Positions 53,712 through 63,160 of a stretch of DNA of 64,000 bases are shown piece after piece. This DNA is from Clostridia bacterium. GTDB lineage: Bacteria; Bacillota; Clostridia; TANB77; CAG-508. The notes under the pieces are model-generated. The model searched no databases, was not told where the DNA came from, and saw only the letters and a list, made by a program, of their open reading frames with translations. Made by a program: the position numbers and the translations under genes. Each line of letters begins with the position of its first letter. Position 1 is the stretch's first letter. The stretch lies in the NCBI GenBank assembly GCA_017437145.1, contig JAFSBT010000004.1, forward strand, positions 85,018-149,017, in the 5' to 3' direction.

Positions 53712-55452
53712 ATTATTATTAACAAAAAAAGCATTTTTTATTTCAGCATTTTTACTTCTATATACTTTGTTTGTTTTTATATTATTTTTTCCTATATTTA
53801 CAGCTAAAACTTTTATTTTCCCATATGCTTTAAAACCTTTTGATATATGCGAAACCCATTCTGAACTATGGCTTATTTTAAAATTTCTATATATATTTTT
53901 TCATATTCTATTTTCAATTATTATATCAAATATAATTTATAAATTTTTAATAAAAAAATCAAAATTAGCTTCGTATAACCCTCCTTCTACCATTGATGAT
54001 TATACGGAAAATTTATCATTATTTATTGGATTAGATGATAAAACCAACAAAAAAATCTATATTCCAGAAAAAGGCTTATATCAAAATATTTTAATTACTG
54101 GGACGATTGGTACTGGAAAAACAAGCTCAAGCATGTATCCTTTTGCAAAACAACTAATTGAATATAAATCATCTATTTTTAACGATAAATTGGGAATTTT
54201 AGTTTTAGATGTTAAAGGAAATTTCCATAAACAAATTTATGAATATGCAAAGAAAAACAATAGAATTCAAGATTTAATAATTATAGATTTAAATGGTAAA
54301 ATTAAATATAATCCTTTAGACAAACCTCATTTAAAGCCTCATATTTTAGCTAATAGATTAAAAACTATATTAACTCTATTTTCATCTAATAATTCTGATT
54401 CTTATTGGTTAGACAAAGCCGAACAAGTTATTGGCGAATGCATTAAACTTTGTAGATTATACAATAACGAATATGTAACATTTGTTGAACTTCATAATCT
54501 TATTAATACACCTGATTATTATTCTCAAAAGTTATTATATCTTAGAAAACTATTTCAATCTGGTAAATTATCTTCTAAACAAATTTATGATTTAAAATCC
54601 TCAATTGAATTTTTTGAAAATGAATTTGTAAAATTAGATTCTCGTGTTCTTTCAATTTTAAAATCTGAAATAACTAGAATTACAAATACCTTTATTTCTG
54701 ATTACGATGTATTACATACCTTTTGTCCAAAAAAGGAAGAAATTAATTTTTTTGGTTTCGAAGATGTAATAAAAAAAGGGAAAATTGTAGTTTTAAATAT
54801 GAACATTTCCGAATACCTAAATCTTTCAAAAATTATTGCTGCATATTTAAAATTAGATTTTCAAGGAGAAGTATTAATGCAACTATCCAATAATTCACCT
54901 ACAAGACCTGTTGCTTTCATATGTGATGAATACCATGAATATGTAACTTCTACAGATGCAAACTTCTTTTCTCAAAGCAGAGAAGCAAAATGTATAAATA
55001 TTGTTGCAACGCAAAGCTATACTTCATTATTAAATACATTAAAAGACCAATCTTCTGTAAAAGTGATTACTCAAAGTTTAATAAATAAACTTTGGTTTCG
55101 TTCTGATGATACCTTTACCATTGAAGATGCTCAAAAACAAATTGGTAAAGAAGATAAAACTAAACTTTCAAAAAGCATTTCAGAAAATGCTCAAGAAACT
55201 AATTTCAACTATTTTACTGGTAAGCTTAAATCTAAAAATTCTAGTGTTTCAGAAACAGTTAGTTCTTATATTCATTCTGATTATATTTATGACACTAATT
55301 ATTTTACTCAAAATTTAGAAACCTTTTCTTGTTTGGGATTTATTTCTGATGGAAATATTATCCAACGCCCCTGCAAAATAAAAATGATTCCATATTTTAA
55401 AGAAAGCCCTTGTACAAATGATTATATATATTCTAAAGATAAAATTATTTAA
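53701..55452 (+). CDS. VirD4/TraG-like coupling ATPase of the T4SS-like operon
   Basis: About 583 residues. Two N-terminal membrane helices (about 10-35 and 60-85) precede the ATPase domain with Walker A TGTIGTGKTSSSMYPFAKQ, Walker B-like ILVLDVKGN and the TraM-recognition segment FICDEYHEYVTSTDANFFSQSREAKC, then QSYTSLLNTLKDQSSVK. These are typical of VirD4/TraG coupling proteins, which energise DNA or protein transfer. The start is odd: TTG 53689 and GTG 53695 overlap the GGAGG ribosome site, so ATA 53701 or ATT 53707 fit its spacing better. It differs in sequence from the frameshifted VirD4-like gene at 37656. Confidence 0.85.
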   Translation: MKIKLLLTKKAFFISAFLLLYTLFVFILFFPIFTAKTFIFPYALKPFDICETHSELWLILKFLYIFFHILFSIIISNIIYKFLIKKSKLASYNPPSTIDDYTENLSLFIGLDDKTNKKIYIPEKGLYQNILITGTIGTGKTSSSMYPFAKQLIEYKSSIFNDKLGILVLDVKGNFHKQIYEYAKKNNRIQDLIIIDLNGKIKYNPLDKPHLKPHILANRLKTILTLFSSNNSDSYWLDKAEQVIGECIKLCRLYNNEYVTFVELHNLINTPDYYSQKLLYLRKLFQSGKLSSKQIYDLKSSIEFFENEFVKLDSRVLSILKSEITRITNTFISDYDVLHTFCPKKEEINFFGFEDVIKKGKIVVLNMNISEYLNLSKIIAAYLKLDFQGEVLMQLSNNSPTRPVAFICDEYHEYVTSTDANFFSQSREAKCINIVATQSYTSLLNTLKDQSSVKVITQSLINKLWFRSDDTFTIEDAQKQIGKEDKTKLSKSISENAQETNFNYFTGKLKSKNSSVSETVSSYIHSDYIYDTNYFTQNLETFSCLGFISDGNIIQRPCKIKMIPYFKESPCTNDYIYSKDKII

Positions 55453-55465
55453 TGAAAGGAGTAGT

Positions 55466-55792
55466 ATGAAAAAAAAATTATTTATTTTTTTATTTTCATT
55501 TATATTTTTTATTATCTTAATATTTATTTCTATAGATAGTTATGCTGCATATCCAGCACTAGTTTCTACAATATTTGATGCTTTCGAAACAATTAAATCC
55601 TGGCTTTTAAAAATTGCGACTCCCGCAGCAGCCGTAGCTGTTGGAACTGGTATTTTTATGAAAAAATTCAGCTTCGGAGATGAAGAAAAAATCAGAACTG
55701 GGAAAAAAGTAATTCGTGGAAGTTTATTTTCATATGCTTTCATCTTAGCAATTGATTTAATTCTATCTGCAATCGAACTGCTTGTATCGTAA
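55466..55792 (+). CDS. VirB2/TrbC-like pilin-type membrane protein
   Basis: 108 residues. A signal-type hydrophobic N terminus (1-27, ending SYA) and two further membrane helices (about 50-65 and 85-105) with a basic loop between (KKFSFGDEEKIRTGKKVIRG). This is the profile of VirB2-like proteins of Gram-positive T4SSs. ATG at 55466 follows GAAAGGAG; the frame is open upstream without a better start. Confidence 0.75.
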   Translation: MKKKLFIFLFSFIFFIILIFISIDSYAAYPALVSTIFDAFETIKSWLLKIATPAAAVAVGTGIFMKKFSFGDEEKIRTGKKVIRGSLFSYAFILAIDLILSAIELLVS

Positions 55793-55815
55793 TATTTAAA
55801 GAGGTGGTGATTTTT

Positions 55816-56709
55816 TTGCAGACTGATTCTTCTCAAATAAATATAGTTTCTGTCATTACACAAACTATAACAAATATTATTTCAAATATTTTTTCTTCTA
55901 TTGATAATAATTTATATAATTTATTAGATGATTTAATTTTTATTAATAGTGATATTATTACTGATAGTTCCTTTATAAAAATTATTGGAAATAATTCCTC
56001 AGGAATAATATTAATTTGTAATGCAATATTATTTTCAATATGTTTATATTATTCTTTTTCACTTCTTTTATCCCATCTCACCTATACACAAGTACAAAAA
56101 CCTACTCAATTTATTTTTAGACTTTTACTTTGTACTATAGCTTTAAATTTTTCATTTTTTATTTGTGAAAAACTTATTTATCTTACATCTTGTGTTTCTT
56201 TAGCAATTAGAAATGTAGGTGAGCATGTTTTTGATACTGAAATATGTTTTTCAACATTAATACAAAATTTAAATTCATCTTTATATATAGAAGGTGCTTC
56301 TTTAAATTTATTTTCTTTTGATGGTTTAATAAAAACAATTATATCTGTTGGTTTAATAAGTTTAATCCTTTCTTACTCTTTAAGATACATTATGATTAAG
56401 GTTTTTGTATTAATTTCTCCATTTGCTTTTATTTCTCTAGTTGTAAAAAATTTTGCTTGGATTTTTAAATCGTGGCTCAAAATTTTTTTATCTTTATTAT
56501 TTTTACAAATATTAGTACCTTTAATTTTATTAGTTGGTTTTTCACTAAATATTTCAGATAATACTACTTTCTCAAAATTAACAATTATAGGTGTAATATA
56601 TGCATTAATTAAAGCAAATTCCTATATGAAAGAATTTATGGGAGGAATATCAACAGATATAAGTTTTAGTCTTTCTAATATGAAAAATCTATTTAAAACA
56701 GGAGGTTAG
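55816..56709 (+). CDS. VirB6/TrbL-like polytopic membrane protein
   Basis: About 297 residues with seven or so hydrophobic segments between residues 60 and 270 and the sequence ISPFAFISLVVKNFAWIFKSWLKIFLSLLFLQILVPL in part, which is typical of VirB6/TrbL inner-membrane channel proteins. TTG at 55816 (MQTDSSQ) fits GAGGTGG spacing; GTG at 55807 is too close. It follows the VirB2-like gene by 23 bases. Confidence 0.75.
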   Translation: MQTDSSQINIVSVITQTITNIISNIFSSIDNNLYNLLDDLIFINSDIITDSSFIKIIGNNSSGIILICNAILFSICLYYSFSLLLSHLTYTQVQKPTQFIFRLLLCTIALNFSFFICEKLIYLTSCVSLAIRNVGEHVFDTEICFSTLIQNLNSSLYIEGASLNLFSFDGLIKTIISVGLISLILSYSLRYIMIKVFVLISPFAFISLVVKNFAWIFKSWLKIFLSLLFLQILVPLILLVGFSLNISDNTTFSKLTIIGVIYALIKANSYMKEFMGGISTDISFSLSNMKNLFKTGG

Positions 56710-56712
56710 AAA

Positions 56713-56994
56713 ATGAAATTTATTTTTCCTCAAAATTATAATTTTAAAAATAAAATTTTAGGTTTTATTGATTATTCTACTGCTTTAATAAATATTATTT
56801 GGTATTTAATTATTTTTTTATTATTAAATTTTTTTTCTTTCAATTTAACTTTAAAAATATCTCTATTTATTATTTTTTGTTTACCTCTATTTCTTATTAG
56901 CCTAATTGGTTTTAATAATGAAAATATTTTATATGTTTTTATTTACATGTTTAAATTCTTTAAAAATCGAAAAATTTATTTTTATTCTAAATGA
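56713..56994 (+). CDS. PrgI/VirB3-like small membrane protein
   Basis: 93 residues with two hydrophobic helices (about 20-45 and 50-70) and basic ends; short PrgI-type proteins of this shape precede VirB4 in Gram-positive T4SSs. GGAGGTTAGAAA precedes the ATG. No VirB4 follows: the next gene, dnaD, begins 63 bases on with its own promoter. Confidence 0.7.
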   Translation: MKFIFPQNYNFKNKILGFIDYSTALINIIWYLIIFLLLNFFSFNLTLKISLFIIFCLPLFLISLIGFNNENILYVFIYMFKFFKNRKIYFYSK

Positions 56995-57023
56995 TTGTAA
57001 AAACTGCTTTTAGGTGATATAAT
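56995..57023 (+). promoter_or_regulatory. Promoter of dnaD
   Basis: TTGTAA, 17-base spacer, TATAAT, beginning just after the PrgI stop. Confidence 0.6.
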
Positions 57024-57057
57024 TCTTCATACAAAAAAATGTAAAAAGGAGTTTAGT

Positions 57058-58029
57058 ATGAAGTTAGAACAAAAAGATAAATCAATGTTATTTTCAAAAA
57101 CAGAAATACCAGATATATTTTTCACTGAATATTTAACATGTGCAAATAGTGATAGTATAAAAGTTTATTTATGTTTAATTTTTCTTTCTAAATACGGTAG
57201 AGAAATAAAGTTAAACGATTTATCAAAAAAATTAAATTTACCTATAAATGTTATTCAATCATCTCTAACTTTTTGGGAAGAACAAGGTGTTTTAACAAAA
57301 AAAATAAATGGGTATATTTTAAATGATTTACAAGAAATTGAATTACACAAATCTTATTCACCTAATTTAACATTAACTCCTGAAGCTATAGAAAAAAATG
57401 AAAAAAATCAATATCGTGCAAAGGCCATAGAAAGTATCAACGCTAGATGTTTCCAAGGTGTTATGTCTCCATCTTGGTACAGTGATATTGATTTATGGTT
57501 TAAAAAGTATGAATTTGATGAACAAGTAATGATTGCCTTATTTGATTATTGCAATAATAAATCTGCACTACATAAAAATTATGTACAAACAGTTGCAGAT
57601 GCATGGAATAAAAGTAAAATCAAAACTTATGACGACTTAGAAAGCTATTATGAAAGATATGAAAAAATTAAAAAAATAAAAAATTCTGTTGCAAAAAAAT
57701 TAAGAAGATATACACCTTTAACACAATTTGAAGAAGCATATATTGAAAAATGGGTCTTAGATTATAATTACAATTTAGATATAATAAACATTGCTTTAAA
57801 AAAGACTACTTCAAAAGCTAACCCAAGTTTTGATTATTTAGATAAATTATTATCAGATTGGCACGATAGAAATTTGGTAAGAGCTGATGAAATAGAAAAA
57901 TTCTTAAGCGAATTTAAACAAAAAAATAAAAATGCTCAAGAGTTAGCTAAAAAAACAAATTATAATAATTATGAACAACGTTCATACGATAATTTAGATA
58001 ATTTTTATGCTAACAAAAAAGTAAATTAA
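57058..58029 (+). CDS. dnaD: DnaD-like replication initiation protein
   Basis: 323 residues. An N-terminal winged helix (about 20-95; INVIQSSLTFWEEQGVLTKKINGYIL) and two DnaD-type helical domains, with the conserved C-terminal YNYNLDIINIALKKTT and FDYLDKLLSDWHDRN. DnaD loads replicative helicase with DnaB and DnaI proteins. AAAGGAG precedes the ATG. Cotranscribed with the helicase loader. Confidence 0.88.
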   Translation: MKLEQKDKSMLFSKTEIPDIFFTEYLTCANSDSIKVYLCLIFLSKYGREIKLNDLSKKLNLPINVIQSSLTFWEEQGVLTKKINGYILNDLQEIELHKSYSPNLTLTPEAIEKNEKNQYRAKAIESINARCFQGVMSPSWYSDIDLWFKKYEFDEQVMIALFDYCNNKSALHKNYVQTVADAWNKSKIKTYDDLESYYERYEKIKKIKNSVAKKLRRYTPLTQFEEAYIEKWVLDYNYNLDIINIALKKTTSKANPSFDYLDKLLSDWHDRNLVRADEIEKFLSEFKQKNKNAQELAKKTNYNNYEQRSYDNLDNFYANKKVN

Positions 58030-58038
58030 GGAGATTTT

Positions 58039-59043
58039 ATGAATAAATCTTTATTAAATGATTTGTTAAAAAATTATGAACAAATACGAATTGATAATTC
58101 TAAACGTTTAGAAAATAGAAAAATGGATTTATATAAAAAGGAGCCTAGACTTCAAGAAATTGCTGATGAAATAAATAGCTCTTCTATTTCTATTGCAAAA
58201 AATATTTTAAAAACTAATAATTCTAATGAAATAGAAAAATTACAAAATAATATAAAAAATTTAAATGAAGAAAAAATGCTTATTTTAAAAAAATTAGGAA
58301 AAACCCCTGATTATTTATCTAATATTTACACATGTAGGAATTGTAAAGATACTGGATATATATTAGAAAAAGATTTTAAAACTAGTATGTGTAATTGTTT
58401 AAAACAAAAATTATATAATCTTGAATATAATAAAAGTTCTTTATCAAATATAGAAAAGCAAAACTTTAATTATTTTAATGAAAATTTATATTCTGATATA
58501 GTAGATGAAAAAAAATATTCTTCTCCTATTTCACCTCGTGAAAACATATTAGATATAAAAACAGCTACTGAACAATTTATTAATAATTTTGATAACCCTG
58601 AAGAAAAAAACTTAATTTTCTCTGGTGGTACAGGTCTAGGAAAAACATTTTTATCTAATTGTATAGTTAATGAACTGTTAAAAAAAGGAAAAACTGTTAT
58701 GTATCAAACAGCACCTGTAATGCTAGATTCATTGATTTCTGATTTATTTGCAAAACCTGGTGAACAAAAAAATCTTTCAGAAAATTTACTTTCTGTTGAT
58801 TTATTAGTTATTGACGACTTAGGAACAGAAACAATCAACAGTATGAAATTCACTGAACTGTATAAAATAATTAATACACGCTTATTATCTCAAAATGGAA
58901 AAATTACTAAAACTATAATATCTACAAATTTAGATTTAAAAAGTTTGTTAAAAACTTATGATGAAAGAATCATTTCTCGTTTTGTAGGTTATTATAATGT
59001 TTATCGTTTTTATGGTGATGATATAAGATTTAAAATTAAATAA
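58039..59043 (+). CDS. dnaC: DnaC/DnaI-like helicase loader ATPase
   Basis: 334 residues. A helical N terminus and a CRNCKDTGYILEKDFKTSMCNC zinc-type motif (about 99-120) precede an AAA+ ATPase with Walker A SGGTGLGKTFLSN, Walker B LLVIDDLGTE and arginine-rich end DERIISRF. Loads the replicative helicase. GGAG precedes the ATG, 9 bases after dnaD. Confidence 0.9.
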   Translation: MNKSLLNDLLKNYEQIRIDNSKRLENRKMDLYKKEPRLQEIADEINSSSISIAKNILKTNNSNEIEKLQNNIKNLNEEKMLILKKLGKTPDYLSNIYTCRNCKDTGYILEKDFKTSMCNCLKQKLYNLEYNKSSLSNIEKQNFNYFNENLYSDIVDEKKYSSPISPRENILDIKTATEQFINNFDNPEEKNLIFSGGTGLGKTFLSNCIVNELLKKGKTVMYQTAPVMLDSLISDLFAKPGEQKNLSENLLSVDLLVIDDLGTETINSMKFTELYKIINTRLLSQNGKITKTIISTNLDLKSLLKTYDERIISRFVGYYNVYRFYGDDIRFKIK

Positions 59044-59070
59044 AAAATACCACATAAAGTGGTATTTTTT
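59042..59070 (+). terminator. Terminator of dnaC
   Basis: AAAAAATACCACATAAAGTGGTATTTTTT hairpin with its T run. Confidence 0.85.
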
Positions 59071-59106
59071 ATTACTTCAATTTTATCTTTTATTATAAAA
59101 CTATTT

Positions 59107-60033
59107 TTAATATCCTGCTGTATAAATAGAAATTGAACTTATAACACCATTGTAGAAATTAAATTCAATTTTATTTTTATACTCATTTTGATCATCATTT
59201 AAAAAATAAGTATAATATGATGAAGTGTCATAGTTTGATATTTTTACATTCTTATAACCTAATAAATCCATTGTACTTTTAACTTCTGATTCCGTACTAT
59301 TATAATTTATTCCACCAATAAAAGTTACATTTGAACTTCCATCTTTTGGATTATAGAATGTTGCGTCATCAATAGTACAATCTTGAATTTTTTTAATTTC
59401 ATTGGAATTATTAACTACACTTACCACAACTCCTCCTGGGTAACTTCCTATGCGACCACCTGAAGTTGTATATCCAGAATCTATCATTTTATTTGCATAA
59501 TTTTCATTCCATGTCCAACCAGTATTTGCAAAATTTTCTTTTGTTGCTGGAAATTTAATTGTAATACCATTAACACAAGCCTCTAATAATGATAATTCTT
59601 CCTTGTTTTCAACAACATTATTTTCAACAATATTATTTTCAACAACATTATTTTCTACAACATTATTTTCTACTTCTGTTGTTATATTATAGCCTTCTAA
59701 TTTATTAAAGATATCTTCCTCTTCTTCTATTGTTGATAAAGTTTTTTCACTAGCATCTTTAGCTGATTCAACTATACCATTTAAACCTAGTGCTACATTA
59801 AGTGTTGTACCAACTAACGATATTATTATAGTTGCAATGATTCCTCCAAAAGAACATAACAAACCAATAATAGGCATTGGCACAGGTTTCTTTTTAACAA
59901 ATGAAATTATGGCTAATACAATTGATGCTACTGCCAATGACAAACTAATGAATAAAAAACAGCTAGACAACAATGAAGCTATACCAAAAAGTAAAGATAG
60001 CAAAGGTAATACTTTAGATTCTTTCTTTTCCAT
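59107..60033 (-). CDS. DUF4190-like membrane protein with VENNV repeats
   Basis: 308 residues. Four hydrophobic segments (about 8-95) in a DUF4190-like N terminus (LSLLFGIASLLSSCFLF and AVASIVLAIISF), then a linker with about five tandem V-E-N-N-V/I pentamers (59606-59671 at the DNA level as 15-base repeats) and an extracellular beta-rich domain with no recognised family. GGAGGTG precedes the ATG. A surface role is likely. Confidence 0.7.
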   Translation of the reverse strand: MEKKESKVLPLLSLLFGIASLLSSCFLFISLSLAVASIVLAIISFVKKKPVPMPIIGLLCSFGGIIATIIISLVGTTLNVALGLNGIVESAKDASEKTLSTIEEEEDIFNKLEGYNITTEVENNVVENNVVENNIVENNVVENKEELSLLEACVNGITIKFPATKENFANTGWTWNENYANKMIDSGYTTSGGRIGSYPGGVVVSVVNNSNEIKKIQDCTIDDATFYNPKDGSSNVTFIGGINYNSTESEVKSTMDLLGYKNVKISNYDTSSYYTYFLNDDQNEYKNKIEFNFYNGVISSISIYTAGY

Positions 60034-60118
60034 TCTTTCACCTCCTTTATCTTTTGTATAAAAATATAATATATTAAAATAACATTTTTTTCAACATTTT
60101 TCATATATATAAATAAAA

Positions 60119-60196
60119 GGACGACCAATACCCCAAGGGCATGTATTATCTGTAGCTCATTTCATTTCGCACAGCTAATCGATGGTCGTCCTTACA
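60119..60196. repeat. Dispersed palindromic repeat, copy 8, split by an insert
   Basis: GGACGACCAAT at one end and ATGGTCGTCC with TTACA at the other; between them are about 50 bases (ACCCCAAGGGCATGTATTAT... TTTCGCACAGCTAATCG) absent from other copies. Confidence 0.75.
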
Positions 60197-60202
60197 TATA
60201 TT

Positions 60203-62977
60203 TTATTTTAATGCTTCACTACATTTATGGCAAATTGTAGGATTTTCTGCATCCTCTCCAACCGTTTTTGAATACATCCAACATCTTTCACATTTTTCAC
60301 CATCTGCTTGTTCTATTTTTACGCCTAATTTTATTTCATCATTTCTTTGATTTTCTTCTATTTCCAAGCCTGAAACAATAAATACAGTTTGTAGTAATTC
60401 TAAATTCTCTTTAATAAAGTTATGTAATTCACCTTCTGCATAAAGTACTACTTTTGCATTTAATGAGTGTCCTATTACTTTTTCTGCTCTTGCTTCTTCC
60501 AATTTTTTAGAAACCATTTCTTTTATCTCAACAATTCTTTCCCATTTTTCTCGTAAAGAAACATCTTCATATTGTTCATTAACTGTTGGATACTCTGTAA
60601 GCATAACACTTTCTACTTTTTCATTTTCTCCTTTTGGCATATACTTCCATATTTCTTCTGCTGTAAAACATGTAAGAGGTGCAAGCATTTTTACTAAAGC
60701 ATCTAAAATTATATACATTGTAGTTTGTGCTGCTCTTCTTTCTTTTGAATTTACTTTTGATGTATAAAGTCTATCCTTTATAATATCTAGATAAAAGCTA
60801 CTCATATCTGTTACACAAAATACATTTATTGCTTGATATGCTTCATGGAAATCATATCTATCATAACTTTCTGTGCATTTTTTAACTAAATCATTTAATT
60901 TCAATAATGCATATTTATCAATTTCTTCTAACTCTTTATAATCTACCATGTCAGTATTAGGATTAAAATCTGATGTATTTCCTAAAATATATCTTGCTGT
61001 ATTTCTTATTTTTCTATAAACTTCTGTTATTTGTTTTAATATATCTTTTGATAAGCTTACATCTGATTGATAATCTGAAGAAAGTACCCATAATCTTAAT
61101 ATATCTGCTCCGTATTCTTTAATAACTTCTTGTGGACTTATTCCATTTCCTAAACTTTTTGACATTTTTTTACCTTGACCATCTACTGTCCAACCATGTG
61201 TTAATACTTGTTTATATGGTGCAATTCCATTTGTTGCAACAGATGTTAAAAGTGAAGATTGAAACCAACCTCTATATTGGTCTGCCCCTTCTAAATATAA
61301 ATCTGCAGGATATGGAAGTCCTCTATCTACTAATACACTTTGATGTGTAGAACCAGAATCGAACCAAACATCCATTATATCTTTTTCTTTTACAAATTCT
61401 GTACATTCACATTCAATGCATTTTGAATTTTCTGGCATTAATTCTTTCGCACTTAAATCCCACCATGCATTTGAACCTTTTTCCTTGAATATATTTTTTA
61501 ATTTTTCTATTGATTCTTCTGTTATATATTCTTTTCCACAATCTTTACAATAATATATTGGAAGTGGAACTCCCCATGTACGTTGTCTAGATATACACCA
61601 ATCCGCTCTTTCTCTTATCATATTGGAAATTCTATCTTCTCCCCAAGAAGGAATCCATTTTACTCCTTCAGCAGCTTTAACCGCTTCATCCTTGAATTTA
61701 TCTACTGAACAGAACCATTGCTCAGTTGCTCTAAATATAATAGGATTTTTACATCTCCAACAATGAGGATATGAGTGATTTAATTTTTGTTTATGTAATA
61801 AAAATTTATTTTCTTCTAACCATTCAATTATTTTATCATTAGACTCATCATATTTAAGACCTGCAAAAATTCCTGCTCCTTCTGTTTGATATCCTTTACC
61901 ATCAACTGTTACCACTATTTCTAATCCATTTTTTAATCCACATAAATAGTCCTCTTTACCATAACCAGGTGCTGTATGAACTGCTCCTGTACCTGTTCCA
62001 AGTTCTACTGCAATAGTATCATCACTTCCTAAAACAACCTTTGATTCTCTATCTAAAAATGGATGTTTACAAAGAACTCCTTCTAATTCAGTTCCCATTA
62101 ATTTTTTTATTGTTTCATAATTTTCTATTCCTGCTTTATTCATTACATTATCAACTAGCTCTGTAGCAATTATTAAATTTTCATTTCCTGTTTTTACTAT
62201 TGAATATTCAAATTCTCCACCAATTGTTATGCCTACATTTCCTGGTAGTGTCCAAGGTGTTGTTGTCCAAATTACAAAATAAGTATTTTCTTTATCAAAC
62301 TTATTTTTACTTTCTGTTACTGGGAATTTAACAAATATTGACATTGTATCAACATCTTGATATTCAATTTCTGCTTCTGCTAATGCTGTTTCACAATCTG
62401 TACACCAATACACAGGTTTTAAGCCTTTATATAGATATCCATTTTTATACATGTCATAAAAAACTCCAAGTTGTCTTGCTTCTGAACGAGGTTCATATGT
62501 TATATATGGGTCTTTCCAATCTCCTATAGCACCAATTCTTTTAAATCCCTCTATTTGTTTATCTTTATAATTTCTTGTAAATTCTAAACATGTATCTCTA
62601 AATTTTGATACCGGTATTTTATCTCTATCTAATCCCAATTTTTCAATTGCCTTCTTTTCTGTAGGCATACCATGTGTATCAAATCCTGGTACATATGGAG
62701 TATAAAATCCTTTTAAAGCTTTATATCTTACAATAGTATCTTTCAATATTTTATTTAATGCATGACCTATATGAATTTCCCCATTTGCATATGGAGGTCC
62801 ATCATGAAGTACAAAACTTTCATGCCCTTCATTTTTTTCTAATATTTTTTCGTACAAATCATTATTGAAAATTTCTTTTTCAATTTCTGGTTCTCTTTCT
62901 GGCAAACTTGCCCTCATTGGAAAATCTGTTTTTGGTAAATTTAAAGTTTTTCCATAATCTTTCTTTTCTTCACACAT
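60203..62977 (-). CDS. ileS: Isoleucyl-tRNA synthetase
   Basis: 924 residues, the usual bacterial length. Class I signatures HIGH in GEIHIGHALN (about residue 70) and KMSKS in KKMSKSLGN, with WTTTPWTLPGN in the editing domain. The C terminus has CERCWMYSKTVG and CHKCSEALK, the zinc-binding site of the bacterial type. The leader is an isoleucine T-box. AAAGGGGATTAAT precedes the ATG. Confidence 0.97.
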   Translation of the reverse strand: MCEEKKDYGKTLNLPKTDFPMRASLPEREPEIEKEIFNNDLYEKILEKNEGHESFVLHDGPPYANGEIHIGHALNKILKDTIVRYKALKGFYTPYVPGFDTHGMPTEKKAIEKLGLDRDKIPVSKFRDTCLEFTRNYKDKQIEGFKRIGAIGDWKDPYITYEPRSEARQLGVFYDMYKNGYLYKGLKPVYWCTDCETALAEAEIEYQDVDTMSIFVKFPVTESKNKFDKENTYFVIWTTTPWTLPGNVGITIGGEFEYSIVKTGNENLIIATELVDNVMNKAGIENYETIKKLMGTELEGVLCKHPFLDRESKVVLGSDDTIAVELGTGTGAVHTAPGYGKEDYLCGLKNGLEIVVTVDGKGYQTEGAGIFAGLKYDESNDKIIEWLEENKFLLHKQKLNHSYPHCWRCKNPIIFRATEQWFCSVDKFKDEAVKAAEGVKWIPSWGEDRISNMIRERADWCISRQRTWGVPLPIYYCKDCGKEYITEESIEKLKNIFKEKGSNAWWDLSAKELMPENSKCIECECTEFVKEKDIMDVWFDSGSTHQSVLVDRGLPYPADLYLEGADQYRGWFQSSLLTSVATNGIAPYKQVLTHGWTVDGQGKKMSKSLGNGISPQEVIKEYGADILRLWVLSSDYQSDVSLSKDILKQITEVYRKIRNTARYILGNTSDFNPNTDMVDYKELEEIDKYALLKLNDLVKKCTESYDRYDFHEAYQAINVFCVTDMSSFYLDIIKDRLYTSKVNSKERRAAQTTMYIILDALVKMLAPLTCFTAEEIWKYMPKGENEKVESVMLTEYPTVNEQYEDVSLREKWERIVEIKEMVSKKLEEARAEKVIGHSLNAKVVLYAEGELHNFIKENLELLQTVFIVSGLEIEENQRNDEIKLGVKIEQADGEKCERCWMYSKTVGEDAENPTICHKCSEALK

Positions 62978-63010
62978 ATTAATCCCCTTTCCTTTATATG
63001 TGGTAATTCC

Positions 63011-63044
63011 TTCGAAGAACGGACGACCAATGGTCGCCCCTACA
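63011..63044. repeat. Dispersed palindromic repeat, copy 9
   Basis: TTCGAAGAACGGACGACCAA then TGGTCGCCCCTACA, in the ileS leader between T-box terminator and start codon. Confidence 0.85.
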
Positions 63045-63049
63045 GCTTT

Positions 63050-63160
63050 AATTAATAATTAATATTTAATATTTAATAATTAATGATTTTGGTTAGAATT
63101 TGCTGCTTTAAAGCAAATTCCTTCATTTATTCTTCACTATTCACTATTAATTATTCACTA
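63050..63160. repeat. Inverted repeat element of the AATAGTGAATAGT family, copy 2
   Basis: ATTAATAATTAATATTTAAT... with CTATTCACTATTAATTATTC at the right end and an inner hairpin GAATTTGCT/AAGCAAATTC. Related to 46986-47108. Confidence 0.6.

Noticed and set aside
53470..56994. A complete conjugative element
   Set aside because: No VirB4, relaxase, cell-wall hydrolase or integrase is present beside these genes.
59606..59671. VENN motif suggestive of a polymorphic-toxin pre-toxin domain
   Set aside because: It occurs as short tandem pentamers in a linker with no toxin domain, so it is a chance match.
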